Origin: Chaetoderma sp. LZ-2023a
Taxonomy: Eukaryota > Mollusca > Caudofoveata > Chaetodermatida > Chaetodermatidae
Direction of reading: 5' to 3'
DNA length: 64,000 nt
NCBI GenBank assembly: GCA_034401795.1
Contig: CM067370.1
Span: forward strand, 67,701,188 to 67,765,187
The position numbers were made by a program, and so were the translations under genes. Shown in pieces: positions 24,883 through 34,789 of the stretch (position 1 is the stretch's first letter; each line of letters starts with the position of its first letter). The notes beneath the pieces were generated by a model. The model saw only the letters and a program-made list of their open reading frames with translations. It was not told where the DNA came from and ran no database searches.

Positions 24883-25489
24883 TATCCCCCAGTCTGGAAG
24901 TAGGGGGGGGGGGGATATACCGATCAGCATGTCCGTCAATCCGTCTTGTCAACGCAACTCCTAGAGGTCACAATGGATTAACTTTAAATTTCATCGACAT
25001 TATCTGTATCATGTGCGATGTGCCTGTGCTTTTTTCGCGGCCGACAAATTGTTCATTACAGAGTTATCCCCCTTTAAATATCATAAAGCCTATACATAAA
25101 CTGCATTACCAATCATTTCTTGTCACCGCAACTCATAGAGGTCTCAGTGGATTAACTTAAAATTGTGTCAACATTATCAGTATCATGTGCAGATGTGCAT
25201 GTGCTTTTTTCGCGAACTAAAAATGTTCATTACAGAGTTATCCCCCTTTAAATATCTTAAAGCTGATACATAGACTGCATTGCCAATCATTTCTTGTCAA
25301 CGCAACTCCTACAGTTTAGCTCTGATTCTTTTGAAAATTGGTACGTGTTATCATTACCACGTGAAGGTGTGCATGTGCTATCCGTATACCTGTATGTCTA
25401 TCTATCTGTCCAAAATGTATGTATGTCCTTCTGTCAGTCCATCCATCTCTGACAATCATTTCTTGTCAACGCAACTCCTAGAGGCAGAG
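24883..25489 (+). repeat. Hairpin-headed tandem element, family I (~170-bp units)
   Basis: Begins with a TATCCCCC/GGGGGGATA hairpin (24883-24917), then GTCCGTCAATCCGTC, then units starting CTTGTCAACGCAACTCCTAG at 24945, 25119, 25303 and 25462 (spacings 174, 184, 159). Shares its layout with the elements at 51791 and 53478. An inverted array of the same units lies at 44850-45905. Confidence 0.75.
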
Positions 25490-25850
25490 ATTATGGTAAA
25501 TCATCAGAAAACATCAAGGATAGTCCACTTTACAGGCCGTCGATAATGCCGGACGAAATAGCGTGACCGACGAGATAATTCAATATTTTAATCATTGTCA
25601 AGGGATTTCCCAGGAAATTAAAAGAATTTCCAAAACGATTTTACCACACTTCAGAATTTAGAAACGTTTCCGATTGCAGGAAGTCAGTTATGATGGTTTC
25701 CGACTACAGATATAGGTTATGGAATGTGGACACCACTTTTTTAGAGCTTTCAACAACTTTCGCATTTATTGATCTCAATTGCCCCAAGACATCTACATGT
25801 ATGCTCACAGCATGTTAGATGTTTTATACATGAGTAGGCTTGGGAAAATT
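25490..25850 (+). repeat. Repeat core with inverted copy at 45940-46305
   Basis: From GGCAGAGATTATG to the ATGAGTAGGCT just before the DIRS left end. The same ~360 bp occurs in reverse at 45940-46305 (AGCCTACTCATGTATAAAAC ... CATAATCTCTGCC) at high identity. No open frame. Confidence 0.8.
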
Positions 25851-25854
25851 TATT

Positions 25855-26030
25855 TCTCCTTCGATCAATACTCCCCACTCTATTACTTCTGATACAAGCT
25901 ATCCTGGATAGCTGGCCCTAGGACTATAGACGTAGTAAGCTTTACCAGCTCCTGGAACCGGGTACTCGGCTCCCAACTGCCGAGTACCCATTTGCCATGA
26001 AGCTCATTCTTGTTTGCATAGCAACAAGAG
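25855..26030 (+). repeat. DIRS left inverted terminal repeat
   Basis: Outer edge TCTCCTTCGATCAATACTC; its complement recurs in the internal complementary region. Contains the hairpin GGTACTCGGC...GCCGAGTACC at about 25959-25990, also present in the right repeat and the 1.0-1.8 kb fragment. Confidence 0.85.
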
Positions 26031-26486
26031 CTACATGCTTTTTGTGCAGTTGGAGTCTTAGTCTTTTTTGTGAATTGTGATAGCTTTGTGCCCTCTCTAA
26101 GGATTACTATTGGATTACCATGGAAATAGCCGAAGATAACCAGGTCGTATATATTTCCATGTTATTCTATAGTTAAATGACTTAGGTCTTAAAAATTTTG
26201 TCTGTGTCGCATGTTCCAATTTCTGACCCGAATCTGTGATGTCTGTTAACAACGAAAATATGCCAGATTGATCGCCTTCCTTTAACCCCAACAGGCGATC
26301 GGCAGATAGGAAATAAGGTGTTGGCTTTACAGTGTTTAAACACGAAAATTGGCTGACGTCGTTCTCCGTAAGATCCGAGCGGGTGACGTCACCCGTGTTG
26401 CCTCAGAATTTTTATGTGAAGAAAATGTTTCATTAATTCGTGCATCTGATTCTGGATGCTGCGTACTTTATTGGTACCAGAAAAAC
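26031..26486 (+). other. DIRS leader
   Basis: Leader sequence matching the reverse strand of 1170-1650. It includes a frameshifted form of the 70-codon leader frame. It ends at the TACCAGAAAAACTATG sequence, where RNase H sequence begins, showing that gag, RT and most of RNase H of copy A were deleted; a short TGTAT-type microhomology lies at the join. Confidence 0.6.
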
Positions 26487-27191
26487 TATGTATGAAAGTG
26501 TGGCACTTGATTCAATGGTGCAGGAATTATTCGGTTGGTTTGAAAGCAGCTCACATTCCTGGTCGAGTGAACATTCTGGCGGATGTCTCGGAGACAGAGA
26601 ATTCTGCCAACAGAATGGTCTCTCAACCTTCCAGTTCTTCACAGGGTCTTCTAGCATTGGGGCAAACCCAACGTGGACTTGTTCACCACAAAGGAAAATG
26701 CTCAAATCATCACTTATGTCTCGCCGATTCCAGATCCAAATGCCGTCGATACAGACGCTCTGGCGATAAGCTGGAGAGGGATGCACGCTTACGTGTACCC
26801 ACCCACCATTCTTCTGCCGAAGATATTGGCGAAGATCAGGGAGGAACCGTGCCTGGTCCTGCTAATAGCGCCATTTTGGCCCAGCAGGGCGTGGTTCACG
26901 GATCTTCTAGATCTGCTGGTGAACAATCCAGTGCAGTTACCCGAGATTCCGAACATAATCTCCCGGGCCAAGGGACACTTCCTACACGAGCGTCCTGAAA
27001 TGGTCAAATTGACTGCATGGATGTTATCAAACAACATTCCACGTCGGAAGGTTTTTCTCGACAAGCTGCGAATTTCATCGCAGCTGCGAGAAGGAGGTCA
27101 ACCTTCAAGTCATATAACAAGGTTAACAGATTTGCAGACTGGTGTGAAGGAAAGGGTATTGATACCTTTCAATCCACTATTCAGCAAATAG
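26487..27191 (+). pseudogene. DIRS copy A: end of RNase H and following pol C-terminal domain
   Basis: Out-of-frame remains of KVWHLIQWCRNYSVGLKAAH, IPGRVNILAD (RNase H tail), then GKPNVDLF and the open frame 26673-27191 with YVSPIPDPNAVDTDALAISW, PPTILLPKILAKI, LIAPFWPSRAWFTDLLDLL. This V-D-L-F ... PDP-A ... D-A-L ... SW segment follows RNase H in DIRS Pol. The frame overlaps the recombinase start (27017) in another phase, as usual for DIRS. Confidence 0.8.
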
Positions 27192-27897
27192 CAGACTTTC
27201 TCTGTGAGCTGTTCTTTTCAGGACTAGCTCCTGTCACAATTGCTGGATACAAGTCAGCTTTGGCATCAGTTATCCCTTGTCTAGCCAACAGGGATAGTCC
27301 AGAGGTGGCCCAGTTAAATGTGATGGTGAAGGGAATGATCAATCTCCGACCAAGACAACCGGTAGTCATTCCAGCCTGGAGTCTATCTTTAGTGCTTAAT
27401 GTACTGGCCAAGCACCCTATCGAACTGTTGCGTTCGGCTAGTCTAAAGCATTTGACTCTAACGGCGGTCTTTCTATTGGCAGCTTCCTCAGCTAGAAGGC
27501 GCAGTGAGATCCATGCACTTTCAGCAGAGAGGGACTGATTTATTGTCTCCGGAGAGGGTCTGCGTCTACTGCCAAGAGCAGAGTTTATGTCAAAGAATCA
27601 ATCTTTGAAATATCACGGCAAACCGATCATTATACCGAAACTAACTAGGTTTGATCGTGATGCCAGTGTCTGGTGCCCAGTCCGTGCTTTGAGTAAGTAC
27701 AAAAGAGGGACCGACTCGTTATGGTCGAATGATAGACATCTGTGGATCTGCCATAAGAAGCCATATGGCGCCGCATCCATGGATTCTATCTCTCGTTGGG
27801 TAGTCGAATGCATTCAGACTACCCATGAGATTGCGACTGGGCACCAGGTGCAATGCGCAAGGGCACACGATGTTAGAGGAATAGCCGCCTCGACGAG
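27017..27897 (+). pseudogene. DIRS copy A: tyrosine recombinase lacking its C-terminus
   Basis: Frame 27017-27538 contains the core-binding segment (STFKSYNKVNRFADWC, APVTIAGYKSALASVIPCLA) and the first catalytic arginine region (SSARRRSEIHALS). A TGA at 27536-27538 interrupts it (copy B has a sense codon); it reopens at 27587 with GKPIIIPKLTRFDRDAS and reaches HDVRGIAAS, the H-x-x-R box (His codon 27865). Sequence then jumps to gag at about 27897, so the second His/Trp and the nucleophilic Tyr are missing. The enzyme would have recombined the circular cDNA into the genome. Confidence 0.85.
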
Positions 27898-28596
27898 GCT
27901 GACCGATGGGTTCTGGGTGTCCAGAGTGCTGCAGCGGGTTGCCCCACCCCGGCACTGGTGGACAAATCCCAGGGACACCACGATGAAGTCCTGTCCCTTG
28001 GTGGTGAGGGCAGCTATGAGTGCTGTCAACCACTCTTATCGCTTTCTTCAGTCGGTGTGGACTGAAGCGGGGGCAGGCCACCCTGTGGCGCTTTCGTGCG
28101 TCAATGATGGCCTGGTGCTGTCTATGGACGCATTGGCAAGGGTGCAGGCACGTGTTACCAAGTCGAGGAGGCAGATGGTTCTTGACCATATGCGTCCAGC
28201 TACGGCTGTCAGGGAGCGTCTTCTTGGGACGCCCCTGACAGGCCCAGCATCTTTGGTGGCTAGGCGCGGGCCATCTTAGAAGACACCGCTAGCATTGCGC
28301 AGAATCGGTTGGCGGTGAACATGCAGCTAGAGCTAGTGCGTCAAGCGCACACCCTAGGGGCTGTAGCAAAGCCGCAGACCATGCAACCTTCTAAGAAGCA
28401 GAAAAAGCACAAAGGCAAAGCGAAAGCTAAACCTGGTGCTGCTTCTGCTTCTTCTGGGTTTTCTCAGCTGCCTCCGGCGAAGAAAGCCAAGAAGGTTGTG
28501 GAGGCTCCTACCCTCCCCAATGTTGCTCCTGATCGCCCGAGAGGCGGGAAGGGTAAGTCCTCAAAGGGCGGAAAGAAGGGAGCGGATCGTACCTGA
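27898..28596 (+). pseudogene. DIRS copy B: gag-like region
   Basis: An open frame from 27587 passes in frame from the copy A recombinase into this segment (RVLQRVAPPRHWWT ... VQARVTKSRRQMVLDHMRP) to 28279; a second frame at 28309-28596 continues with MQLELVRQAHTLGAV and a very basic tail (KKQKKHKGKAKAKPG, GGKGKSSKGGKKGADRT) like the nucleic-acid-binding end of DIRS gag proteins. The amino end is missing because of the fusion. Gag identity rests on position and basic tail rather than on a strong motif. Confidence 0.6.
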
Positions 28597-28761
28597 GGGT
28601 ACGAGAGCTCCCTTCGTATCTGCCTGGACCGCACCTGTGCGACAAGAACAGCGGTGCCAGTTAGACCAGCCGAGCCAAGACCAAAATGGTTTTCTCTCTC
28701 GTCAAGAGAGGGGGGGGGGGAGAGCGGATCACGAGCCGGACACCCCCATTAGGCGTCTATA

Positions 28762-30274
28762 GTGGGTGAAAGGCTCATGCGTTTCGTCGAGGCTTGGCAA
28801 GGTGTGACGTCAGACAGTCTGGTCCTGGGATGGTTATCCCAGGGGTACATGCCGGAGTGGTGGGATTTTCCACCACAGAATCTGTCTTTGGCACCTGTCT
28901 GGACACCCGTACCAAGGGAACCAGACAAGTTAGAAGCCATTCAAAACGAAGTGTCAGGTTTGCTTCTGAAGGGAGCAATAAAATCAGCAAACCAGAACAC
29001 TCCAGGCTTCTATTCAAACATGTTCCTTGTCCCCAAGAGCACATGGGGATGGAGACCCGTACTCAATCTCAGGCCATTAAATTGGTTTATCCATACGCCT
29101 CGGTTCCAGATGGAAACTCCGAGGTCGGTAATGGCAGGATTGAGGAAAGGAATGTGGTGTGTGTCGATCGATCTGAAAGATGCATATTTCCACATCCCAA
29201 TGAACAGGAGTTGTCACAGGTTTCTGAGATTTGCGTTTCAGAATCAAGTATGGGAGTTTATATATAGTCCTCCCGTTCGGCCTGTCGACAGCTCCAGGGA
29301 TTTTCACAGGAGTGGTCCTTGCGGTGACAGCGTATCTCAGAAAAGAGAACGTGGCGCTACACACCTACATAGACGATTGGCTGATCAAAGCAGACACATC
29401 AGCCAGGTTAGAGGTGGATACTGCTCTGACTCTGAAGTTACTTTCAGATCTAGGCTGGATAGTCAACAAGGAGAAATCTGAGTTGACACCCACTCAACAT
29501 TTTGTTTATTTAGGGATGCGATTCGATCTCGAGGAGGGCAGGGTTTACCCGTCAGAGCCCAGAGTGGTGTCTGTTAGCCATCGTCAAGAGTTTTCGATTG
29601 GGAAACCACATTCAAGCGAGGCGGTTTCTTCAGATGCTGGCCATGATTGTCTCCATGGAGCAGGTAATGCCGTACGCTGCTCTGATTCGAAGACATATCC
29701 ACAGTTGTATCTGATGTCTCTGTGGAAACAGAGAACAGAACCCCTAGTCAAAGCTGGTGCCAGTTTTGGAGCCAATAATGTCGCATCTTGTATGGTGGAA
29801 AAAGCGTCAGAATCTCCTAGTAGGGGTTTCGCTGCACCTACCCCACCCGCAGCTGTCCGTGTACACGGATGCATCGCTGGAGGGGTGGGGGGCCTGCCTG
29901 GGAGAACACCAGGTCTCGGGCACATGGACTCTCCAGGAGAGCCAGCTGCATATCAATCTGTTCGAAATGATGGCAGTGGAACTGGCATTGAAAGAGTTTC
30001 TTCCAATGGTCAGGAGCAAGGCGATATTGATACGGTCGGACAAGTCGACGGTAGTATCATACATAAATCGCCAAGGCGGGACAAGTCACCCACACTGTGT
30101 ATCAAAGTGTGGCACTTGATTCAATGGTGCAGGAACTACTGGGTTGTTTTGAAAGCAGCTCACGTTCCTGGACGATTGAACATTCTGGCGGATGCTTTGT
30201 CTCGCAAACAGAGAATTCTGCCAACAGAATGGTCTCTCAACCCTCCAGTTCTACAAAGGATCTTCGAGCATTGA
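28762..30274 (+). pseudogene. DIRS copy B: reverse transcriptase and RNase H
   Basis: Frame 28762-29266 carries the RT fingers and palm start (GAIKSANQNTPGFYSNMFLV, GWRPVLNLRPLNWFI, GMWCVSIDLKDAYFHIPM). A one-base shift near 29262 moves to LPFGLSTAPGIFTGVV and the catalytic box LHTYIDDWLIKAD, then ELTPTQHFVYLGMRFD. After another shift and stops near 29720-29745, RNase H follows (LSVYTDASLEGWGACLGE, FEMMAVELALKEFL, LIRSDKSTVVSYINRQGG), another shift near 30096, and AAHVPGRLNILADALSRK. The active-site Asp pair and the D-E-D residues are present; only frameshifts and stops disable it. Confidence 0.9.
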
Positions 30275-30836
30275 GGCAAACCCAACGTGGATTTTCCCTT
30301 GTGGCGAACAAGTCCACGTTGGGTTTGCCACAAGGGAAAATGTGCAAATCATGACTTATGTCTCGCCGATTCCAGATCCAAATGCCGTCGATACAGACGC
30401 TCTGGCGATAAGCTGGAGAGGGATGCACGCTTACGCGTACCCACCCACCATTCTTCTGCCGAAGATATTGGTGAAGATCAGGGAGGAACCATGCCTGGTA
30501 TTGCTAATAGCGCCATTTTGGCCCAGCAGGGCATGGTTCACGGCTCTTCTAGATCTGCTGGTGGAAAACCCAGTGCAGTTACCCGAGATTCCGAACATAA
30601 TCTCCCAGGCCAAGGGACGCTTCCTACACGAGCGTCCCGAAATGTTCAAATTGACTGCGTGCATGTTATCAAACAACGTTCCATGTCGGAAGGCTTTTCT
30701 CGACAAGCTGCCGATTTCATCGCAGCTGCGAGGAGGAGGTCAACCTTCAAGTCATATAACAACAAGGTTAGCAGATTTGCAGACTGGTGTGAAGAAAAGT
30801 GTATTGATACCTTGCAATCCACTATTCAGCAAATAG
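30275..30836 (+). pseudogene. DIRS copy B: pol C-terminal domain with inverted insertion
   Basis: Matches copy A 26660-27191 nearly base for base (ISWRGMHAYAYPPTILLPKI, LLIAPFWPSRAWFTALLDLL), ending in the overlap with the recombinase frame. At 30275-30340 a fold-back insertion disrupts the V-D-L-F segment (see findings). Confidence 0.8.
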
Positions 30837-31896
30837 CAGACTGTGTGAGCTGTTCTTTTCAGGACTAGCTCCCGTCACAATTGCTGGATACAAGTCAGCT
30901 TTGGCATCAGTTATCCCTTGTCTAGCCAACAGGGATAGTCCAGAGGTGGCCCAGTTGAATGTGATGGTGAAGGGAATGAGCAATCTCCGACCGAGACAAC
31001 CGGTAGTCATTCCAGCCTGGAGTCTATCGTTAGTGCTTAATGTACTGGCCAAGCACCCTTTCGAACCGGTGCGTTCGGCTAGTCTAAAGCATTTGACTCT
31101 AAAGGCGGTCTTTCTATTGGCAGTTTCCTCAGCTAGAAGGGGCAGTGAGATCCATGCACTTTCAGCAGAGAGGGACCAATCTATTGTCTCCGGAGATGGT
31201 CTGCGCCTACAGCCAAGAGCAGGGTTTATGTCAAAGAATCAATCTGAGATATCCCGGCAAACCGATCATTATACCGAAACTAACAAGGTTTGATCGTGAT
31301 GCCAGTGTCTGGTGCCCAGTCCGTGCTTTGACTAAGTACAGAAAACGGACAGACTCTTCTTTCTTCTTCTTTTCATTCGCTGATCATACCGCCAGTCCTG
31401 TAAGTGACTATCGACATGATCATGAGCGTTAAGTGCGTGGATCCATGGTTTATTAGAGTGCGCCGTGCGGCCTGGAACCTCCGTCTTCAGCACTCGAGGT
31501 TTCTGTCAGGGTTACCTCACCCATACCTCCTTTAGTCGCCTCTTATGACACGCAGAGGATACGGAAGGTATTCTAAGCCACCTACAGGGCAGACTCGTTA
31601 CGGGCGAATGATAGACATCTGTGGATCTGCCTGCCGCATCCATGGATTCTATCTCTCGTTGGGTAGTCGAATGCATTCAGACTACCCATGAGATTGCGAC
31701 TGGGCACCAGGTGTAATGCGCAAGGGCACACAATGTTAGAGGAATAGCCGCCTCGACTGCCCTTTACAATGGTGTTCCGTTAGAGGACATCATGGCTGTT
31801 GCACAATGGCACTGTGAGTCCTCTTTCATGGATTACTATATGAGGGATGTGTCATACTCCGCCAATCCACTCGCTTTAGCTGTTTTGAAACGATAG
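30661..31896 (+). pseudogene. DIRS copy B: tyrosine recombinase, full extent but broken
   Basis: Contains all recombinase blocks: STFKSYNNKVSRFADWC, a 4-base deletion near 30841 (frameshift), APVTIAGYKSALASV, SSARRGSEIHALS, a shift near 31248, GKPIIIPKLTRFDRDAS, a 240-bp insertion at 31357-31596, a ~17-bp deletion near 31632, then HNVRGIAASTALYNG (box II, His codon 31728), VAQWHCESSFMDYYMRDV with the candidate nucleophilic Tyr at about 31834-31839, and a stop at 31894-31896. Catalytic Arg, His-x-x-Arg and Tyr are therefore all still visible. Confidence 0.88.
31357..31596. mobile_element. 240-bp insertion in the DIRS recombinase
   Basis: Absent from copy A. CAGACTC occurs at both edges (31350-31356 and 31590-31596), consistent with a 7-bp target duplication. 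The insert starts with a TTCTTTCTTCTTC tract and contains CCTTTAGTCGCCTCTTATGA near its far end. Size and borders suggest a short non-autonomous element; no tRNA-type promoter was confirmed, so the class is unknown. Confidence 0.55.
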
Positions 31897-32138
31897 TTAT
31901 GCGACCACACTGCTCTTCTCCCTTTTTTCGCATTTGTAAGAAAGAATTAAGAAGCAGACATGGTCGAGCGAGAGGATGACAACCAGATTGTGTCACTGAT
32001 GGCCGGACACGTGAATGGTTGGAGGCGCCACGTCTGGAATCCATATATCATGAGGTAATTCAAGATTGAGAGTTTTTGTATGATGTCTATATATCATGTT
32101 CATTCATCTTATATATATTCTTGCTAATTCCCAGGCTA

Positions 32139-32140
<2 letters not shown>

Positions 32141-32201
<61 letters not shown>
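32141..32201. repeat. (AT)n microsatellite
   Basis: About 60 bp of AT dinucleotides in the DIRS 3' non-coding region. Confidence 0.97.
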
Positions 32202-32205
<4 letters not shown>

Positions 32206-32457
32206 AAAAGCAGTTAACCCTCTTGGCATATTTGTGTTTTCAGGCGAGATGCATGTTCATGAGTTCTCTCCCTTTTCTTAGGAGAAAAAATGGGGCCGGT
32301 GCAGTGATGCGAATGTGATTCGGTTCCGTTAACTTGATGGTCCTTTTAGGTCTCCATTAATCAAGTTTAAGTCTAGCTCTTTCTCCAAGGGGCAAAAGTA
32401 GCAGTTATGGCTTGCCCCTTCCCACCAGGTTACTGGCCAAATCTGGTGTATATCAGA

Positions 32458-32547
32458 AGTAATAGAATGGTGAGTATTGATCGAAGGAGAATGAAGGAAA
32501 TGTCAATTTCCCTTTCCCCGCGATCTAACAATACTCACATTCTATTA
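32458..32547 (+). repeat. DIRS internal complementary region (ICR)
   Basis: The first half (GGTGAGTATTGATCGAAGGA, to about 32490) is the complement of the outermost left terminal repeat; the second half (ATGAAGGAAATGTCAATTTC through CGATCTAACAATACTCA) is the complement of the outermost right repeat. This joined-ends arrangement is how DIRS1 ICRs are built and is used to rebuild the ends during circular cDNA synthesis. Confidence 0.88.
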
Positions 32548-32595
32548 CGGACCCAGCCTCCCAGCCCTACGGAGGCAAGCCATGGGTTTCTCTTG

Positions 32596-32796
32596 TTTGG
32601 TGGCTATGCAAACAATATGAGCTTCATGGCAGACGGGTACTCAGCAGTTGGGAGCCGAGTACCCGGTTCCAGGAGTCGGTAAAGCTTTCTAAGTCTATAG
32701 TCCTAGAGCCAGCTGTCAGGGCCAGCTATATATCAGAAGTAATAGAATGGTGAGTATTGTTAGATCTCGGAGAAAGGGAAATTGAAATCTCCTTCA
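32596..32796 (+). repeat. DIRS right inverted terminal repeat
   Basis: Reverse complement of the left repeat, with the shared hairpin (CTCAGCAGTTGGGAGCCGAG, about 32636-32663) and a right-specific outer extension (TTAGATCTCGGAGAAAGGG ... ATCTCCTTCA) that the ICR also contains. Confidence 0.85.
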
Positions 32797-33229
32797 ATCT
32801 TCACCGATTCTTATCATTTAATAACTTGGACGCAGCATTACTTTCATTACCGTTGAGTCTGGAGCGCCTCCCGGTAGCTGTTGTAGGATTTACCTTAGTC
32901 AGAACAGCATTGCGTGGCACTAGAAGTTCATCCTTTCTTGAAACAGAAGGTCCAGAAGGATGCACGAATAATATGCATAACTGATGTGTTTTAGATCTGT
33001 TGATAAATTATCTACGATTTAAATTTAAAAACGACGACAAGCAACAAATGGATGAATGGTAGCTTGAGTGTTGTCCAATGAAACCTTTGTGCAACATCTT
33101 GAAGGATGAATGTAAAATTTTCTGCAAAATCTCCAATAATCAGGACTTCACCATTCATGTTGCCTTCCTTTATCGCCTTTATATATGCAGATTGTTCTTT
33201 TGAAATGAAATCATGTCTTAGAAAAATAA
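32797..33229. other. No gene recognised
   Basis: Intronic flank of the DIRS element; no motif identified. Confidence 0.4.
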
Positions 33230-33610
33230 GTACCGTGTTTCTCTTAATTGAAGCCTAGGCTTCTATTAGGACAAGAGGTGTTCAATTTCCAACCCAACAG
33301 AAAGGGGGTGGGCTTATATTAGAGAGTTTTTCTAAAAAGATTCCTAAAACTGATACCACAGAAATTCAACGCATTTCCCCCCGTAAAAATTCCCTACGCC
33401 TATGTTTAATGTATACCTCAAAACATCACCGGGGAAGCAAAATTATTTGATTTGAGCGCCTAAATATTGCGTATCCTTTAATAAAGGTTGTTTATTACAT
33501 CAAAGTTAATCCACAATTTGATATAAAATGGCGTTGCGAAAGATAAAAATCACGTGATTCGCCTCCAAGTGAAGTTTATTTTAGAGCGAGTACTCTGATA
33601 TAAATATTCT
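33230..33610 (+). repeat. Interspersed repeat with direct copy at 63805-64000
   Basis: TTTAATGTATACCTCAAAAC through GAGCGCCTAAATATTGCGTA and ATCACGTGATTC match 63809-63970 in the same orientation. The left part (ACCGTGTTTCTCTTAATTG ... GGGCTTATATTAGAGAG) looks like another repeat joined to it. Confidence 0.7.
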
Positions 33611-34139
33611 GGAATCGGGGACTCGGAACTCGGATATTTCTATATATTATCATAGCGCGATAGGAACTGAGTATCATACTGATCTGAATAGCGGGTACCG
33701 ATTTAATAAACTCCCGTTAGCGTATAATATCTCGGGAGAACACGCCACCTCCAATCACAAGAGCCACTGGCTCACCAACATAAGAAGCTGGCTATATTGT
33801 CGTTCGTAATAATTCTTTTTGGATCATTTAATGTTGATCGGCGTTACAAAATTGATGCACAATACTGCTTGTTTGGTACATAAATTTGGTCTTAAAATAT
33901 ATTTATAAGGAAGGTATTTAATCACGCCAAGACTGTTTTACGCGCATTTTGTTTACTAAAGTGTGGAATAAACTTTATTATATCTTGAACATACGTGGCC
34001 TACTATTAGTATTAATCTAATAGGTGGTCAAGATTTACAAATCCAAGGCTTGTATTGACTTCTAGAGGGGCCGGAAATGTATCAGGGCAGAGATTGGTGT
34101 GAAGTAGACACACCCTGTGACACGATTGTTATTATTATA
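33611..34139. other. No gene recognised
   Basis: AT-rich intronic sequence without recognisable motif. Confidence 0.4.
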
Positions 34140-34789
34140 CAAGCTATTCTTACAAATTAGCTCTAAATTCAGGAACACTGGAAATCTTGCTCCTTCAAGC
34201 ATAAATTTTACATTTTGATGTATTATACAAACACACACACACTGTGGTTTCCACTTGCACCAGGCAATACAATACTCTTTGGTCTCAATGAAGCGAATTT
34301 AGAATTTAGGTTTTGGTGTTCATCTTTAACACGTATGTAGGCTTCCCGGAAATTGCACAGAATAAGTTTCTTTTGCACACTCACTTTCTGACCATCAGTT
34401 CTAATTGATACACAGTCTTTTTTTCCACCGTCATTTGACGACTTATATCATCACTTTCATAAAATTCTTTAACCACATCGACAGTTTCATTGGGAAGTGT
34501 CTTCCTGGGTTTGGGTTTGGAGTTGAAAGAATTCCCTTCTCAGTCACTAATTTCTTGACAGCTCTGGCCATATAATTTGTGGCACCAAATTCTTGCTCAA
34601 TTTGCTGAGTGCAGCAGCTCTTTGGCAATATGGTTAATATGTGGACTTGCACACTTTTCTGTTCTGTTGTCTGAAATTTGTCTTTTGAGTGTTTGAATCA
34701 TCTCTTCAAAATGTGTTATTTTGAGGTTTACCGATTCATCATCATCCTTTGAAGTGCAGGCATCCATTTTCAATTTTTTGGTCAATATT
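34140..34789 (-). pseudogene. Fragment of an unrecognised repeat-borne gene
   Basis: Reading the minus strand across several frames: KITHFEEMIQTLKRQI, then EQEFGATNYMARAVKKLVTE, KGILSTPNP, then (new frame) VSVQKKLILCNFREAY, NSKFASLRPKSIVLPGAS and GNHSVCVCIIHQNVKFML. The order and wording (an N-Y-M-A-R-x-x-K helix, a K-F-A-x-L-R-P-K block and an S-V-C-V-C-x-x-H-Q-N block with paired cysteines) look like a family of multi-copy uncharacterised animal proteins that I believe recurs in insects, hydrozoans and molluscs. Function unknown; probably part of a mobile element. Here it is broken by frameshifts. Confidence 0.5.

Larger units (their letters stand above)
25855..32796 (+). mobile_element. 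DIRS-type tyrosine-recombinase retrotransposon (chimeric, defective)
   Basis: Inverted terminal repeats (about 25855-26030 and 32596-32796), an internal complementary region at 32458-32547, and coding blocks for a gag-like protein, RT-RNase H and a tyrosine recombinase are the full DIRS signature. DIRS elements reverse-transcribe into a circle and integrate with their own recombinase, without LTR-type integrase or target duplication. Here the body is chimeric: leader, truncated copy A (26487-27897), then a near-complete copy B (27898-31896) without a leader of its own. Both copies carry frameshifts and stops, so the element cannot move alone. Confidence 0.9.
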
